From Bacillota bacterium (GTDB lineage: Bacteria; Bacillota; Sulfobacillia; JAJZYS01; JAJYTV01): DNA of 13,061 bases. Positions 6,457 through 12,870 of the stretch are shown here, in pieces (the stretch's first letter is position 1; each line of letters begins with the position of its first letter). Below the pieces are notes generated by a model. It was not told the origin of the DNA. It worked only from the letters and a program-made list of their open reading frames with translations, and ran no database searches. The position numbers and the translations under genes were made by a program. The DNA lies in the NCBI GenBank assembly GCA_021810725.1, contig JAJZIE010000051.1, positions 1 to 13,061 of the forward strand. Direction: 5' to 3'.

Positions 6457-7323
6457 ATGCGCGTCGACGAGCGGGAGATCTCCCGGCTCATGGACCACCT
6501 GCGCCTCAGGGGAGCGTCGCCGCACACGATGCGGGCATACCGCTCGGAACTCCTCGCGCTCCAGGGCTTTCTCGCCGGCGAGGAGCTGACGCCGGGGCTG
6601 CTGCGCGCGTACCTCGCCAGGCTCCAGCAGAAAGGCAAGGCGCGCCGCTCCATCGCACGTTCGCTGTCGGCGATGAAGGCGCTCGCGCGGCTGCATCAGA
6701 GGCAGGGCGAGCAGGTTCCGGACTGGCTCTTCACGGTCAGGGGACCAAAGCTCGAGCGGCGTCTGCCGCAGTTCTTCAGCGTCGAGGAGACGGCGCGTCT
6801 GCTTGGCGCTCCGGAGGACGCCACGCCGCTTGGGCGGCGCGACAGAGCCATCTTCGAGCTCATCTACGCGAGCGGCCTGCGCGTCAGCGAGGCCGTCTCG
6901 CTCGACCTCGGCGACCTTTCGCTCGCCGGCCGCGAGGTGCGAGTGCTCGGCAAGGGCGGGCGCGAACGCATCGTCCCGTTCGGCCGCTCCGCCGAAGAGG
7001 CCCTCAGGATCTACCTCGGCGAAGCCAGGGGCCTTCTTTCGCGCGGCGGCGACGCGCTCTTCCTGAACCGGCGGGGTGGCAGGATCACCGCGCGCAGCGT
7101 GCGGCGCATCCTCGAGGAGTACGAACGTTCGGTGGGCTTGCCGCGCCGCGGCCCACACAGCCTCAGGCACAGCTTCGCGACGCACCTCCTGGAAGGGGGC
7201 GCCGATCTGCGCGCCGTGCAGGAACTTCTCGGCCACCAAAGCCTTTCGTCCACCCAGATCTACACGCATGTGCAGGCGGGACGCATGCGCGCGGTCTACC
7301 GACGCGCACACCCTCGCGCATAG
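6457..7323 (+). CDS. xerC: Tyrosine recombinase XerC
   Basis: Site-specific tyrosine recombinase, predicted to resolve chromosome dimers at dif with a partner. The ATG at 6457 follows the purine-rich GGAGGGAGG (6444-6452). The 288-residue length fits XerC/XerD. The N-terminal SAM-like core-binding domain spans about residues 1-90 (SPHTMRAYRSELLAL). The catalytic domain carries the complete set: R142 in SGLRVSE, K166 in GKGGRER, H234 and R237 in HSLRHSFATH, H260 in LLGHQSLSST, and nucleophile Y269 in IYTHV. I call it XerC rather than XerD or a phage integrase because it sits between topA and hslVU, the position of codV/xerC in Firmicutes. No attachment sites or other mobile genes are nearby. 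Confidence 0.92.
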   Translation: MRVDEREISRLMDHLRLRGASPHTMRAYRSELLALQGFLAGEELTPGLLRAYLARLQQKGKARRSIARSLSAMKALARLHQRQGEQVPDWLFTVRGPKLERRLPQFFSVEETARLLGAPEDATPLGRRDRAIFELIYASGLRVSEAVSLDLGDLSLAGREVRVLGKGGRERIVPFGRSAEEALRIYLGEARGLLSRGGDALFLNRRGGRITARSVRRILEEYERSVGLPRRGPHSLRHSFATHLLEGGADLRAVQELLGHQSLSSTQIYTHVQAGRMRAVYRRAHPRA

Positions 7324-7345
7324 ACTCGTGCAGGAGGTCTTGAAC

Positions 7346-7903
7346 TTGGAAACGCCACAGTTCCGCTCCACGACCGTGCTCGCGGTGGTCCGGGACGGCC
7401 GCGCCGCGATGGCGGCCGACGGGCAGGTGACCATGGGCGACGCGACGATCGTGAAGCACGGCGCCCGCAAGCTTCGCCGCCTCTACCAGGGGGAGGTCCT
7501 CGGCGGATTCGCGGGGTCGGTCGCGGACGCGCTCCTCTTGTTCGACGCCTTCGAGCGCCAACTCGCGGAACAGCATGGCCAGCTCCGCCAGGCCGCGGCC
7601 TCCTTGGTGCGCGCCTGGCGCCAGGACCGCATGTTGCGCCGCCTTGAGGCGCTCCTTTTGGTCTGCGACCGCCAGAGCGTCCTGCTGCTCTCGGGACAGG
7701 GAGAGGTGATCGAGCCGGACGACGGGATCGCCGCGATCGGCTCGGGCGGCAACTACGCGCTTGCCGCCGCGAGGGCGCTCGCGGGCGAGACCAAGTTGCC
7801 CGTCGCCGAGATCGCGAGGAAGGGGCTCGAGATCGCGAGCGGCATCTGCGTCTACACGAACGACCACATCGTCGTCGAGGAGATAGGGGGCGCTGGGGAG
7901 TGA
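7346..7903 (+). CDS. hslV: ATP-dependent protease peptidase subunit HslV (ClpQ)
   Basis: Proteolytic subunit of the HslVU (ClpQY) two-component protease, active in the cytoplasm as a double hexamer. TTG 7346 is 8 nt after AGGAGG (7332-7337). The in-frame TTG at 7340 is only 2 nt from it and is unlikely. The 185-residue product contains FRSTTVLAVVRDG, so the expected mature N-terminal nucleophile is T9 after removal of an eight-residue propeptide. Other hallmarks are ADGQVTMG, KHGARKLRRLYQG, GFAGSVADA, EPDDGIAAIGSGGNYALAAARAL and ICVYTND. The stop overlaps the hslU start by 4 nt (GTGA), giving direct translational coupling to its ATPase. Confidence 0.96.
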   Translation: METPQFRSTTVLAVVRDGRAAMAADGQVTMGDATIVKHGARKLRRLYQGEVLGGFAGSVADALLLFDAFERQLAEQHGQLRQAAASLVRAWRQDRMLRRLEALLLVCDRQSVLLLSGQGEVIEPDDGIAAIGSGGNYALAAARALAGETKLPVAEIARKGLEIASGICVYTNDHIVVEEIGGAGE

Positions 7904-9258
7904 CGGCAGCCGAGATCGTCCAGGCCCTGGACCGCTTCGTCATTGGCCAGGACGAGGCAAAGCGCCGCGTGGCGATCGCGCTGCGCAACCGGACGCGCCG
8001 ACAGGAACTGGAGCCTGGGCTGCGCCAGGAGGTCACGCCGAAGAACATCCTGATGATCGGGCCGACGGGTGTCGGCAAGACGGAGATCGCCCGGCGTCTC
8101 GCCCGGCTCGTGGGCGCTCCGTTCGTCAAGGTGGAGGTGACGCGGTTCACGGAGGTGGGCTACGTCGGCCGCGACGTGGAGTCGATCGTCCGCGACCTCG
8201 TCGAGGTGGCGCTCAGGTTGGTGCGCGAGGAGATGCGCAGGCAGATCGAGCCGGACGTCCACGTCGCCGCCGAGGAGAGGCTTGTGGATCTGCTGCTGGG
8301 CGATCGCGCCGAACGGCCGAACCCGTTCGCGTCGCTCTTCGGCTTTGCCCAGCCGCAGGAGCCGCAGAGGTCCCAGGGGGCGGGCGAGGGCGAAGGCGAG
8401 CATCGGGAGAAGCGCCGCACGGTCCGTGAGCGCCTGCGCCGCGGCGAGCTCGAGGATGAGATGGTCGAGGTCGACGTCGAGGAGCAGACGCCGCTGCCGA
8501 TGGCGGACGGCCAGGGACAGATGCAGGAGATGCTGCAGCAGATGCTGCCCAAGCGCACGAGGCGCCGCAGCATGAAGGTCCGCGACGCCAGACCGATCGT
8601 GCGCACGCAGGAGGCGGACCGCCTGATCGATCCCGACAAGGCGGCCGGGGAGGCCCTGAGGCGCGCGGAGCAGTCCGGTATCGTCTTCCTGGACGAGATC
8701 GACAAGGTGGCGGCGCACGGCGCGGGACACGGCCCTGACGTGTCGCGCGAAGGCGTGCAGCGGGACCTCCTGCCGATCGTCGAAGGCACCACCGTGCAGA
8801 CGAAGTACGGACCGCTTACGACGGACCACATTCTCTTCATCGCGGCAGGCGCCTTTCACATCGCGAGTCCGCAGGACCTCATCCCGGAACTGCAGGGTCG
8901 CTTTCCGATCCGGGTGGAACTACGCTCGCTCGGCGTCGAGGAACTGCGGCGGATCCTCGTTGAGCCGGAGCATGCGCTCGTGAAGCAGTACGTCGCACTC
9001 CTCGCGACCGACGGTCTCGAGCTCGAGATCACGGACGACGCGGTGCTCGCCATCGCGGAGTACGCCCACAAGTTGAACGAGGAGACGGAAGATATCGGCG
9101 CGCGCCGGCTGCACACCCTCTTGGAACGCTGCCTCGAGGACGCGCTCTTCCGCGCGCCGGACCCCACCCTGACCCATCTCAAGGTGGATCGGGCCTACGT
9201 GGTCCATGAACTCGGCGGACTTGCCGCGAATCCGGAACTCTCCCGCTACATCCTCTAG
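7900..9258 (+). CDS. hslU: ATP-dependent protease ATPase subunit HslU (ClpY)
   Basis: AAA+ unfoldase that feeds substrates to HslV. GTG 7900 overlaps the hslV stop in a GTGA junction, with a G-rich putative SD (7884-7890) upstream. The 452-residue product opens with IVQALDRFVIGQDEAKRRVAIALRNR. Walker A is GPTGVGKT (54-61), the substrate-gripping pore loop is GYVG (87-90), and Walker B ends in DE (265-266, FLDEIDK). The variable I-domain (about 110-240) is charged and Gln-rich (MQEMLQQMLPK). The VSREGVQRDLLPIVEGT and GRFPIRVEL regions match the family, and the C-terminal SRYIL is the tail that inserts into HslV. No codY follows; strong hairpins begin 26 nt after the stop, so this probably ends the topA-hslU transcript. 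Confidence 0.96.
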   Translation: MTAAEIVQALDRFVIGQDEAKRRVAIALRNRTRRQELEPGLRQEVTPKNILMIGPTGVGKTEIARRLARLVGAPFVKVEVTRFTEVGYVGRDVESIVRDLVEVALRLVREEMRRQIEPDVHVAAEERLVDLLLGDRAERPNPFASLFGFAQPQEPQRSQGAGEGEGEHREKRRTVRERLRRGELEDEMVEVDVEEQTPLPMADGQGQMQEMLQQMLPKRTRRRSMKVRDARPIVRTQEADRLIDPDKAAGEALRRAEQSGIVFLDEIDKVAAHGAGHGPDVSREGVQRDLLPIVEGTTVQTKYGPLTTDHILFIAAGAFHIASPQDLIPELQGRFPIRVELRSLGVEELRRILVEPEHALVKQYVALLATDGLELEITDDAVLAIAEYAHKLNEETEDIGARRLHTLLERCLEDALFRAPDPTLTHLKVDRAYVVHELGGLAANPELSRYIL

Positions 9259-9284
9259 GCCGTCCGACTGTTCGCAACCGGAGT

Positions 9285-9359
9285 ACGCGGGCCGGGACGT
9301 CATGTCCCGGCCCGCGTCGCGCTTTGCGGCGCAAAGTACCCATACGTCTAAGGGTATTT
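9285..9359 (+). terminator. Tandem hairpins ending the hslVU transcript
   Basis: The first hairpin is a perfect 14-bp stem (9285-9298 with 9304-9317) with loop GTCAT. A small hairpin CTTTGC/GCAAAG (9322-9327 with 9331-9336) follows. A third, TACCC/GGGTA (9337-9341 with 9352-9356), is trailed by TTTG. None has a long U-tract, but the stacked stems at an operon boundary fit transcription termination. The last stem overlaps the start of the sulfur-cassette regulatory region. Confidence 0.7.
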
Positions 9360-9370
9360 GTGGATGGCTG

Positions 9371-9404
9371 ACTTATGGACGTTAGGACAGGTACTTATGG
9401 ACGT
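9371..9404 (+). repeat. Perfect 12-bp direct repeat, 22-bp period, upstream of the sulfur cassette
   Basis: ACTTATGGACGT occurs at 9371-9382 and again at 9393-9404, a start-to-start distance of 22 bp (about two helical turns). A poorer relative, ATTTGTGGATGG, lies at 9356-9367 (8 of 12 matches). The second copy abuts TAGTAT (9404-9409), a 4/6 match to a -10 box with no good -35. That pattern suits an activator-dependent promoter. A tandem operator is the simplest reading; the binding protein is unknown. Confidence 0.55.
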
Positions 9405-9550
9405 AGTATGTGAACGAAAGGTCTTGGATCGTGGAAGTACGGACACGGCACACAGTCCGCAACCGGGCGGCTGGACCCTGCCAATGCGGCACATCGGCCC
9501 CGGGCAGATGCGACGTAGCGATGTCCGAGTTCCTGCGGGGGGTGGGCCGG
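9405..9550 (+). other. Leader of the sulfur cassette
   Basis: The leader runs from the possible -10 (9404-9409) to the tusA-like start. Its sequence is open in the tusA frame from 9410, but the translation before residue M at 9551 resembles nothing in the TusA family. It holds a weak CTGCC/GGCAG pairing (9478-9482 with 9503-9507) and a G-rich tract (9536-9546) that serves as a poor ribosome binding site. No RNA family is recognised. Confidence 0.4.
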
Positions 9551-9784
9551 ATGGTGACAGCGGACCGTGTGATCGATGCCCGAGGCAGCTTCTGCCCAGG
9601 GCCGCTCATGGAGATGATCCGTGCGATCAAGACGGCTGAGGTCGGACAGGTGGTCGAGGTGCTCACGAGCGACTCCGGCTCGCGCACGGACATCCCGAAG
9701 TGGGCGGAGAAGGCGGGACAGGAACTGGTGGAAGTCGTGAGCCGGGACGGCGGGGACGCGATCCTCGTGCGCAAGGTCAAGTAG
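9551..9784 (+). CDS. TusA-family sulfur carrier protein
   Basis: Small cytoplasmic persulfide carrier of the TusA/SirA/YeeD fold. The ATG at 9551 gives 77 residues, the normal family size. Alternatives in frame are GTG 9542 and ATG 9521; only the G-rich tract just upstream of 9551 resembles a ribosome binding site. The diagnostic motif is RGSFCPGPLMEMIRAI, with the sulfur-accepting cysteine at C15 in the CPxPL box. The following AEVGQVVEVLTSDSGSRTDIPKWAEKAGQEL matches the beta-alpha-beta pattern and the conserved D..S..DIP segment. It lies 12 nt before an SQR-like flavoprotein and in the same cassette as a DsrE-type protein. This points to sulfur oxidation or trafficking rather than tRNA thiolation, so I do not assign the symbol tusA as function. 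Confidence 0.9.
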   Translation: MVTADRVIDARGSFCPGPLMEMIRAIKTAEVGQVVEVLTSDSGSRTDIPKWAEKAGQELVEVVSRDGGDAILVRKVK

Positions 9785-9796
9785 GGGGGGATCGGC

Positions 9797-10942
9797 ATGC
9801 CGAAGCGGTTGCTCGTCGTCGGCTCGGGCACGGCTGGACTCATGGTGGCGAACCTCGTGGCGCGAGCGCTCGAGTCCCAGATCCAGCACCACGAAGTCGA
9901 GGTCACCGTCCTGGGCGAGAGGGACGACTACATCTACCAGCCCGGGTTCCTCTACGTCGCCTTCGACCTGATGGATCCCCGCAGCCTGGTGCGCCCCGTG
10001 CGCGATCTTTTGCACCCGCGCGTGCGCTTCGTGCACGACCGCGCGGAGCGCGTGGACGCCGCGTCGAACACCGTGGTCACCCAGGGCGGGGTGAACCTGC
10101 CGTACGACTACCTGGTTCTCGCGATCGGCTCGAGAATCCGTCCCGAGGACGTGCCGGGCCTCGCCCAGGAGGCGCACTGGTTCTACACGCTCGAAGGAGC
10201 GGAGAAGCTGCGCGAGGCGCTCAAGGGCCTGCAGGGCGGCCGCGTCGCGATCTCGGTGGGCATTCCGCACAAGTGTCCCGTGGCGCCCGTCGAGTTCACC
10301 TTGATGCTCGACGCCTGGGCGAGAACCCGCGGGCTGCGCGACGCGCTCGAGATCACGTACACCTATCCGGTGGCGCGCGCCCACACCATCCCGGCCGTGG
10401 CCGCGTTCGCGGAAGCCGAGTTCGAGCGCCGCGCGATCAAGGTGGAGACCTTCTTCAACATGGAGTCGGTGGACACCGAGGCGCACGTGCTGCACAGCCA
10501 GGAAGGGACGGACGTCGCGTTCGACCTCCTGGTGACGGTGCCCCCGCACGGCGGCGACGCCCTCGGCGGAGCGTCGGGTCTGGCCGGGGCGGGCAACTGG
10601 TACCCGACCGACCGCCAGCTCCTGCAGGTGCAGGGCCACGAGAACATCTTCGCGGTGGGCGACACCACCGATCTGCCGGTTTCGAAGGCGGGCTCGGTCG
10701 CGCACTTCGAATCCGAGGTGGTGGCGGACAACCTGGTCGGCCTTCTGTCGGAGGGTCGGCGACCTGGCCACACCTACGCCGGACGGGCCTTCTGCTTCAT
10801 CGAGACCAGCCTCGAAGAGGCGACCTACATCTCGTTCGACTTCCAGCACCCGCCCGTCGTGCCGACGCCGAGCCGTTCGATTCACTTTTTCAAGCAGACC
10901 TACAACCAGATCCACTGGGCCAACCTCAAGGCCGTCATCTGA
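9797..10942 (+). CDS. SQR-like FAD-dependent oxidoreductase (sulfide:quinone reductase family)
   Basis: Flavoprotein of the NDH-2/SQR family; the likely reaction is sulfide oxidation to sulfane sulfur with electrons to quinone. The ATG at 9797 follows a run of G (9784-9790). The 381 residues begin with the FAD-binding KRLLVVGSGTAGLMVA (GxGxxG at 9-14). They continue with YDYLVLAIGSR (103-113) and the flavin-contacting NIFAVGDTTDLPVSKAG. Two cysteines fit the SQR redox pair: C160 in PHKCPVAPVEF and C333 in AFCFIET. The third cysteine of classic SQRs (near position 128 in Acidithiobacillus) is absent. The C-terminus is short (ends HWANLKAVI), without a long membrane anchor, so binding is at most peripheral. 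Quinone or another acceptor cannot be settled from sequence. The flanking TusA-like, DUF1641 and DsrE genes support sulfur chemistry. Confidence 0.88.
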   Translation: MPKRLLVVGSGTAGLMVANLVARALESQIQHHEVEVTVLGERDDYIYQPGFLYVAFDLMDPRSLVRPVRDLLHPRVRFVHDRAERVDAASNTVVTQGGVNLPYDYLVLAIGSRIRPEDVPGLAQEAHWFYTLEGAEKLREALKGLQGGRVAISVGIPHKCPVAPVEFTLMLDAWARTRGLRDALEITYTYPVARAHTIPAVAAFAEAEFERRAIKVETFFNMESVDTEAHVLHSQEGTDVAFDLLVTVPPHGGDALGGASGLAGAGNWYPTDRQLLQVQGHENIFAVGDTTDLPVSKAGSVAHFESEVVADNLVGLLSEGRRPGHTYAGRAFCFIETSLEEATYISFDFQHPPVVPTPSRSIHFFKQTYNQIHWANLKAVI

Positions 10943-10976
10943 GTCCCGATTGCCGCTGAACGGGGAGGTATGGTTC

Positions 10977-11402
10977 ATGTCCGTCACGATGCCCGCGCCG
11001 ACCGAGGCGCCAAACCTGCCGCTCGAGGGTACCAACCTGGCGAACGCCGTCTTCGCGTCGCTGACGCCGCACATGGTCTCGCGCTTCGGCGAGGTGGCCG
11101 AATCCGCCGCGACGGCACTCGACTTTCTCACGGCGCCCGAGATCCTGAGCCTTCTGCGCCGGACCCGCGAAGTGGCGCCGCTCCTGGAGCAGGGCCTCGG
11201 CGCCCTCGCGGCGCTCGCGGGCGCGGACGAGGGAGAGGCCTTGGCCGAGCGGATCGGTGCCGCGGCCGCCAAGGCCGCCGAGGCGGCGAAGTCGGGGCGC
11301 ACGGTCGGGCTCAGGGAGCTCATGGCCCTCAGGCGTGAGCCGGCCGCCCAGCACCTGCTCCGCTTCCTCGTCGCGCTGATGCGCAATTTGCGACCCGCCT
11401 GA
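10977..11402 (+). CDS. DUF1641 domain protein
   Basis: Function unknown. The ATG at 10977 lies 8 nt after GGGGAGG (10962-10968); an out-of-frame ATG at 10970 is not used. The product is 141 residues, Ala/Leu-rich and predicted mostly helical. The C-terminal GLRELMALRREPAAQHLLRF is the recognisable DUF1641 signature (family of B. subtilis YjgD, which neighbours a formate-dehydrogenase-like gene). No cysteines, signal peptide or clear membrane segment are visible. It sits between the SQR-like enzyme and the DsrE-family gene. An accessory or scaffold role with the flavoprotein is plausible but inferred only from neighbours. Confidence 0.8.
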   Translation: MSVTMPAPTEAPNLPLEGTNLANAVFASLTPHMVSRFGEVAESAATALDFLTAPEILSLLRRTREVAPLLEQGLGALAALAGADEGEALAERIGAAAAKAAEAAKSGRTVGLRELMALRREPAAQHLLRFLVALMRNLRPA

Positions 11403-11420
11403 AGCGATAGGAGGACTCGT

Positions 11421-11831
11421 ATGTCCAGCGATCGACTTTCCTTCGTCGTCGCGTCCGGTGAGGCCGATCGCCTGCTGCCCGTGGCGGTGCTGGCCACCGG
11501 AGCGGCCGCCATGCAGACCGAGGTCCAGATCTTCCTTACGATGTGGGGCGTGCTTGCCCTGCGCAAGGGGGCGGGCCGCGCGCCGCTCTCGGCGTCCTAC
11601 AAGGACATGACCGACACGTTCTGGAAGCAGCTCGAGGAACACCACGTGGGCTCCTTTGTGGAGATGCTCGAGCAGGCGAAGGAGATCGGCCCGGTTCAGG
11701 TTCTCGCCTGCGGCATGAGCATGGACCTCTTCGGCCTGTCGCTCGAGGATCTCGAGAGTGTGGTGGACGGGGTGGCTGGCGTCGCCGGCTTCCTCGACAG
11801 CGCCCAGGACGGCAAGATCCTCTTCGTCTGA
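11421..11831 (+). CDS. DsrE/DsrF/DrsH-like sulfurtransferase-family protein (DsrE2 type)
   Basis: A small soluble-looking sulfur-relay protein. The ATG at 11421 follows AGGAGG (11408-11413) by 7 nt. The 136 residues contain the DsrE2-type strand and loop IFLTMWGVLALRK (37-49) and the conserved-cysteine loop VLACGMSMDLFGL (94-106), with C97 the likely persulfide carrier. In sulfur oxidisers, DsrE-family proteins exchange sulfane sulfur with TusA; here a TusA-like gene is in the same cassette. No hydrophobic segment long enough for certain membrane insertion is seen. It is the last cassette gene, followed after 15 nt by a hairpin. The substrate direction is not knowable from this window. Confidence 0.86.
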   Translation: MSSDRLSFVVASGEADRLLPVAVLATGAAAMQTEVQIFLTMWGVLALRKGAGRAPLSASYKDMTDTFWKQLEEHHVGSFVEMLEQAKEIGPVQVLACGMSMDLFGLSLEDLESVVDGVAGVAGFLDSAQDGKILFV

Positions 11832-11846
11832 ATGCCGGAGTCAAGG

Positions 11847-11884
11847 GACGCCACCCACTGCCTTTGCGGCGGTCGGGTGGCGTC
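11847..11884 (+). terminator. Terminator hairpin after the sulfur cassette
   Basis: GACGCCACCC (11847-11856) pairs with GGGTGGCGTC (11875-11884). The stem continues through ACTGCC with GGCGGT (11857-11862 and 11868-11873, one G-U, one bulged C at 11874) to loop TTTGC. No U-tract follows, but the long stem lies between the cassette and the rpsB promoter. Confidence 0.65.
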
Positions 11885-11963
11885 GCTGTGCGATGCCCCC
11901 GGGACCGTCGGCTTTCCGGTCCACGCGGCGCCCGATGACAAACATGGGCCGTGCGACGGCGGT

Positions 11964-11992
11964 TGAGCCTGCTTGGACCGCATGGTATACTG
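11964..11992 (+). promoter_or_regulatory. Sigma-A-type extended -10 promoter of rpsB-tsf
   Basis: TTGAGC (11964-11969) and TATACT (11987-11992) are 17 bp apart, with TGG directly before the -10 (extended -10). Predicted start is near 11999, leaving a leader of about 105 nt before rpsB. Confidence 0.8.
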
Positions 11993-11999
11993 CGGAAGG

Positions 12000-12104
12000 C
12001 AAATTACGCACGCGCCTCGATGCGGCGGGCGGTGGCCCGGCGAAGGCCCGGGTTTCCCGGCGCAGAGGACCGGCGCGGCGGCTAAACCGAAAGGGAGGCA
12101 TCAC
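12000..12104 (+). other. Structured rpsB leader, possible S2 autoregulatory RNA
   Basis: The leader is unusually long for a ribosomal-protein gene. CGCGCC (12011-12016) can pair with GGCGCG (12072-12077), enclosing a smaller CCGGG/CCCGG hairpin with loop TTT around 12048-12060. S2 represses its own operon through leader structures in other bacteria, so autoregulation is a reasonable guess. I recognise no named family. The SD GGGAGG (12093-12098) sits at the 3' edge. Confidence 0.35.
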
Positions 12105-12803
12105 GTGTCCTACATTTCGATGAAGCAGCTCCTTGAGGCGGGCGTCCACTTCGGTCACCAGACCAGGCGCTGGAACCCGAAGATGCGCCCGTACATCTTC
12201 ACGGAGCGCAACGGCATCTACATCATCGACCTGCAGAAGACGGTCAAGAAGGTCGATGAGGCCTACCAGTACATGCGCCAGGTTGCGCAGGACGGTGGCC
12301 GCATTCTTTTCGTCGGCACGAAGAAGCAGGCGCAGGAGTCGGTCGCCGAGGAAGCGACGCGCTGCGGCGAGTTCTACGTCAACCAGCGCTGGCTCGGCGG
12401 CACGCTCACCAACTTCGGCACGATCAAGAAGCGCTTGCAGCGCCTCACCGAGATCGAGCAGATGGAGGCCGACGGCCGCTTCGAGGAACTGACCAAGAAA
12501 GAGGTCAGCACCCTCGTGCACGAGAAGGAGAAGCTGGAGAAGTTCCTCGGCGGCATCAAGGGCATGAAGAACCCGCCCGCCGCCCTGTTCGTGATCGACC
12601 CGCGCAAGGAGCGCATCGCCGTGACCGAGGCCAACACCCTTGGCATCCCGGTCGTCGCGATCGTCGACACGAACTGCGACCCGGACGAGATCAGCTACGT
12701 GATTCCGGGCAACGATGACGCCATCCGCGCGGTCAAGCTTTTGACGGGGCGCATGGCGGACGCGGTGCTCGAGGGCAAGCAGGGAGTCCAGCTCGCCGAA
12801 TAG
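12105..12803 (+). CDS. rpsB: 30S ribosomal protein S2 (uS2)
   Basis: Small-subunit ribosomal protein S2. GTG 12105 is 6 nt after GGGAGG (12093-12098) and gives a 232-residue protein of family-typical length; upstream in-frame sequence overlaps the promoter and leader and is excluded. Signatures are MKQLLEAGVHFGHQTRRWNPKM, then IYIIDLQKTV, ILFVGTKKQAQ, NQRWLGGTLTNF, PAALFVIDPRKERIAV and GIPVVAIVDTNCDPD. The gene leads a two-gene unit with tsf, its usual partner, and has its own promoter separate from the sulfur cassette. Confidence 0.98.
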   Translation: MSYISMKQLLEAGVHFGHQTRRWNPKMRPYIFTERNGIYIIDLQKTVKKVDEAYQYMRQVAQDGGRILFVGTKKQAQESVAEEATRCGEFYVNQRWLGGTLTNFGTIKKRLQRLTEIEQMEADGRFEELTKKEVSTLVHEKEKLEKFLGGIKGMKNPPAALFVIDPRKERIAVTEANTLGIPVVAIVDTNCDPDEISYVIPGNDDAIRAVKLLTGRMADAVLEGKQGVQLAE

Positions 12804-12814
12804 GGCGGGCTTCG

Positions 12815-12844
12815 GGCGCCCCCGGGCAGAGTTCCGGGGGCGCC
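12815..12844 (+). terminator. Intercistronic hairpin between rpsB and tsf
   Basis: An 11-bp perfect stem (12815-12825 with 12834-12844) with an 8-nt loop lies 11 nt after the rpsB stop and 26 nt before tsf. No U-tract follows, so a partial terminator or mRNA-processing or stability element that sets the S2:EF-Ts ratio is more likely than a full stop. Confidence 0.6.
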
Positions 12845-12870
12845 TGCCTACGAGTTCGGGAGGTAATGGC

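Noticed and set aside
4224..6653. A very long minus-strand open frame (809 codons) opposite topA
   Set aside because: It is antisense to a fully conserved topA, and its translation shows no family motif. Long antisense frames are expected in GC-rich DNA.
6457..7323. Tyrosine recombinase as integrase of a mobile element
   Set aside because: It sits in the conserved xerC position with hslVU, and no att repeats, tRNA target or phage genes are in the window.
9395..11566. A 723-codon minus-strand frame opposite the sulfur cassette
   Set aside because: The plus-strand genes beneath it each have family motifs and ribosome binding sites; the antisense product is an Arg/His-rich composition artefact.
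12000..12104. T-box or other known riboswitch in the rpsB leader
   Set aside because: No T-box sequence or aptamer consensus is visible; only generic GC-rich pairing was found.
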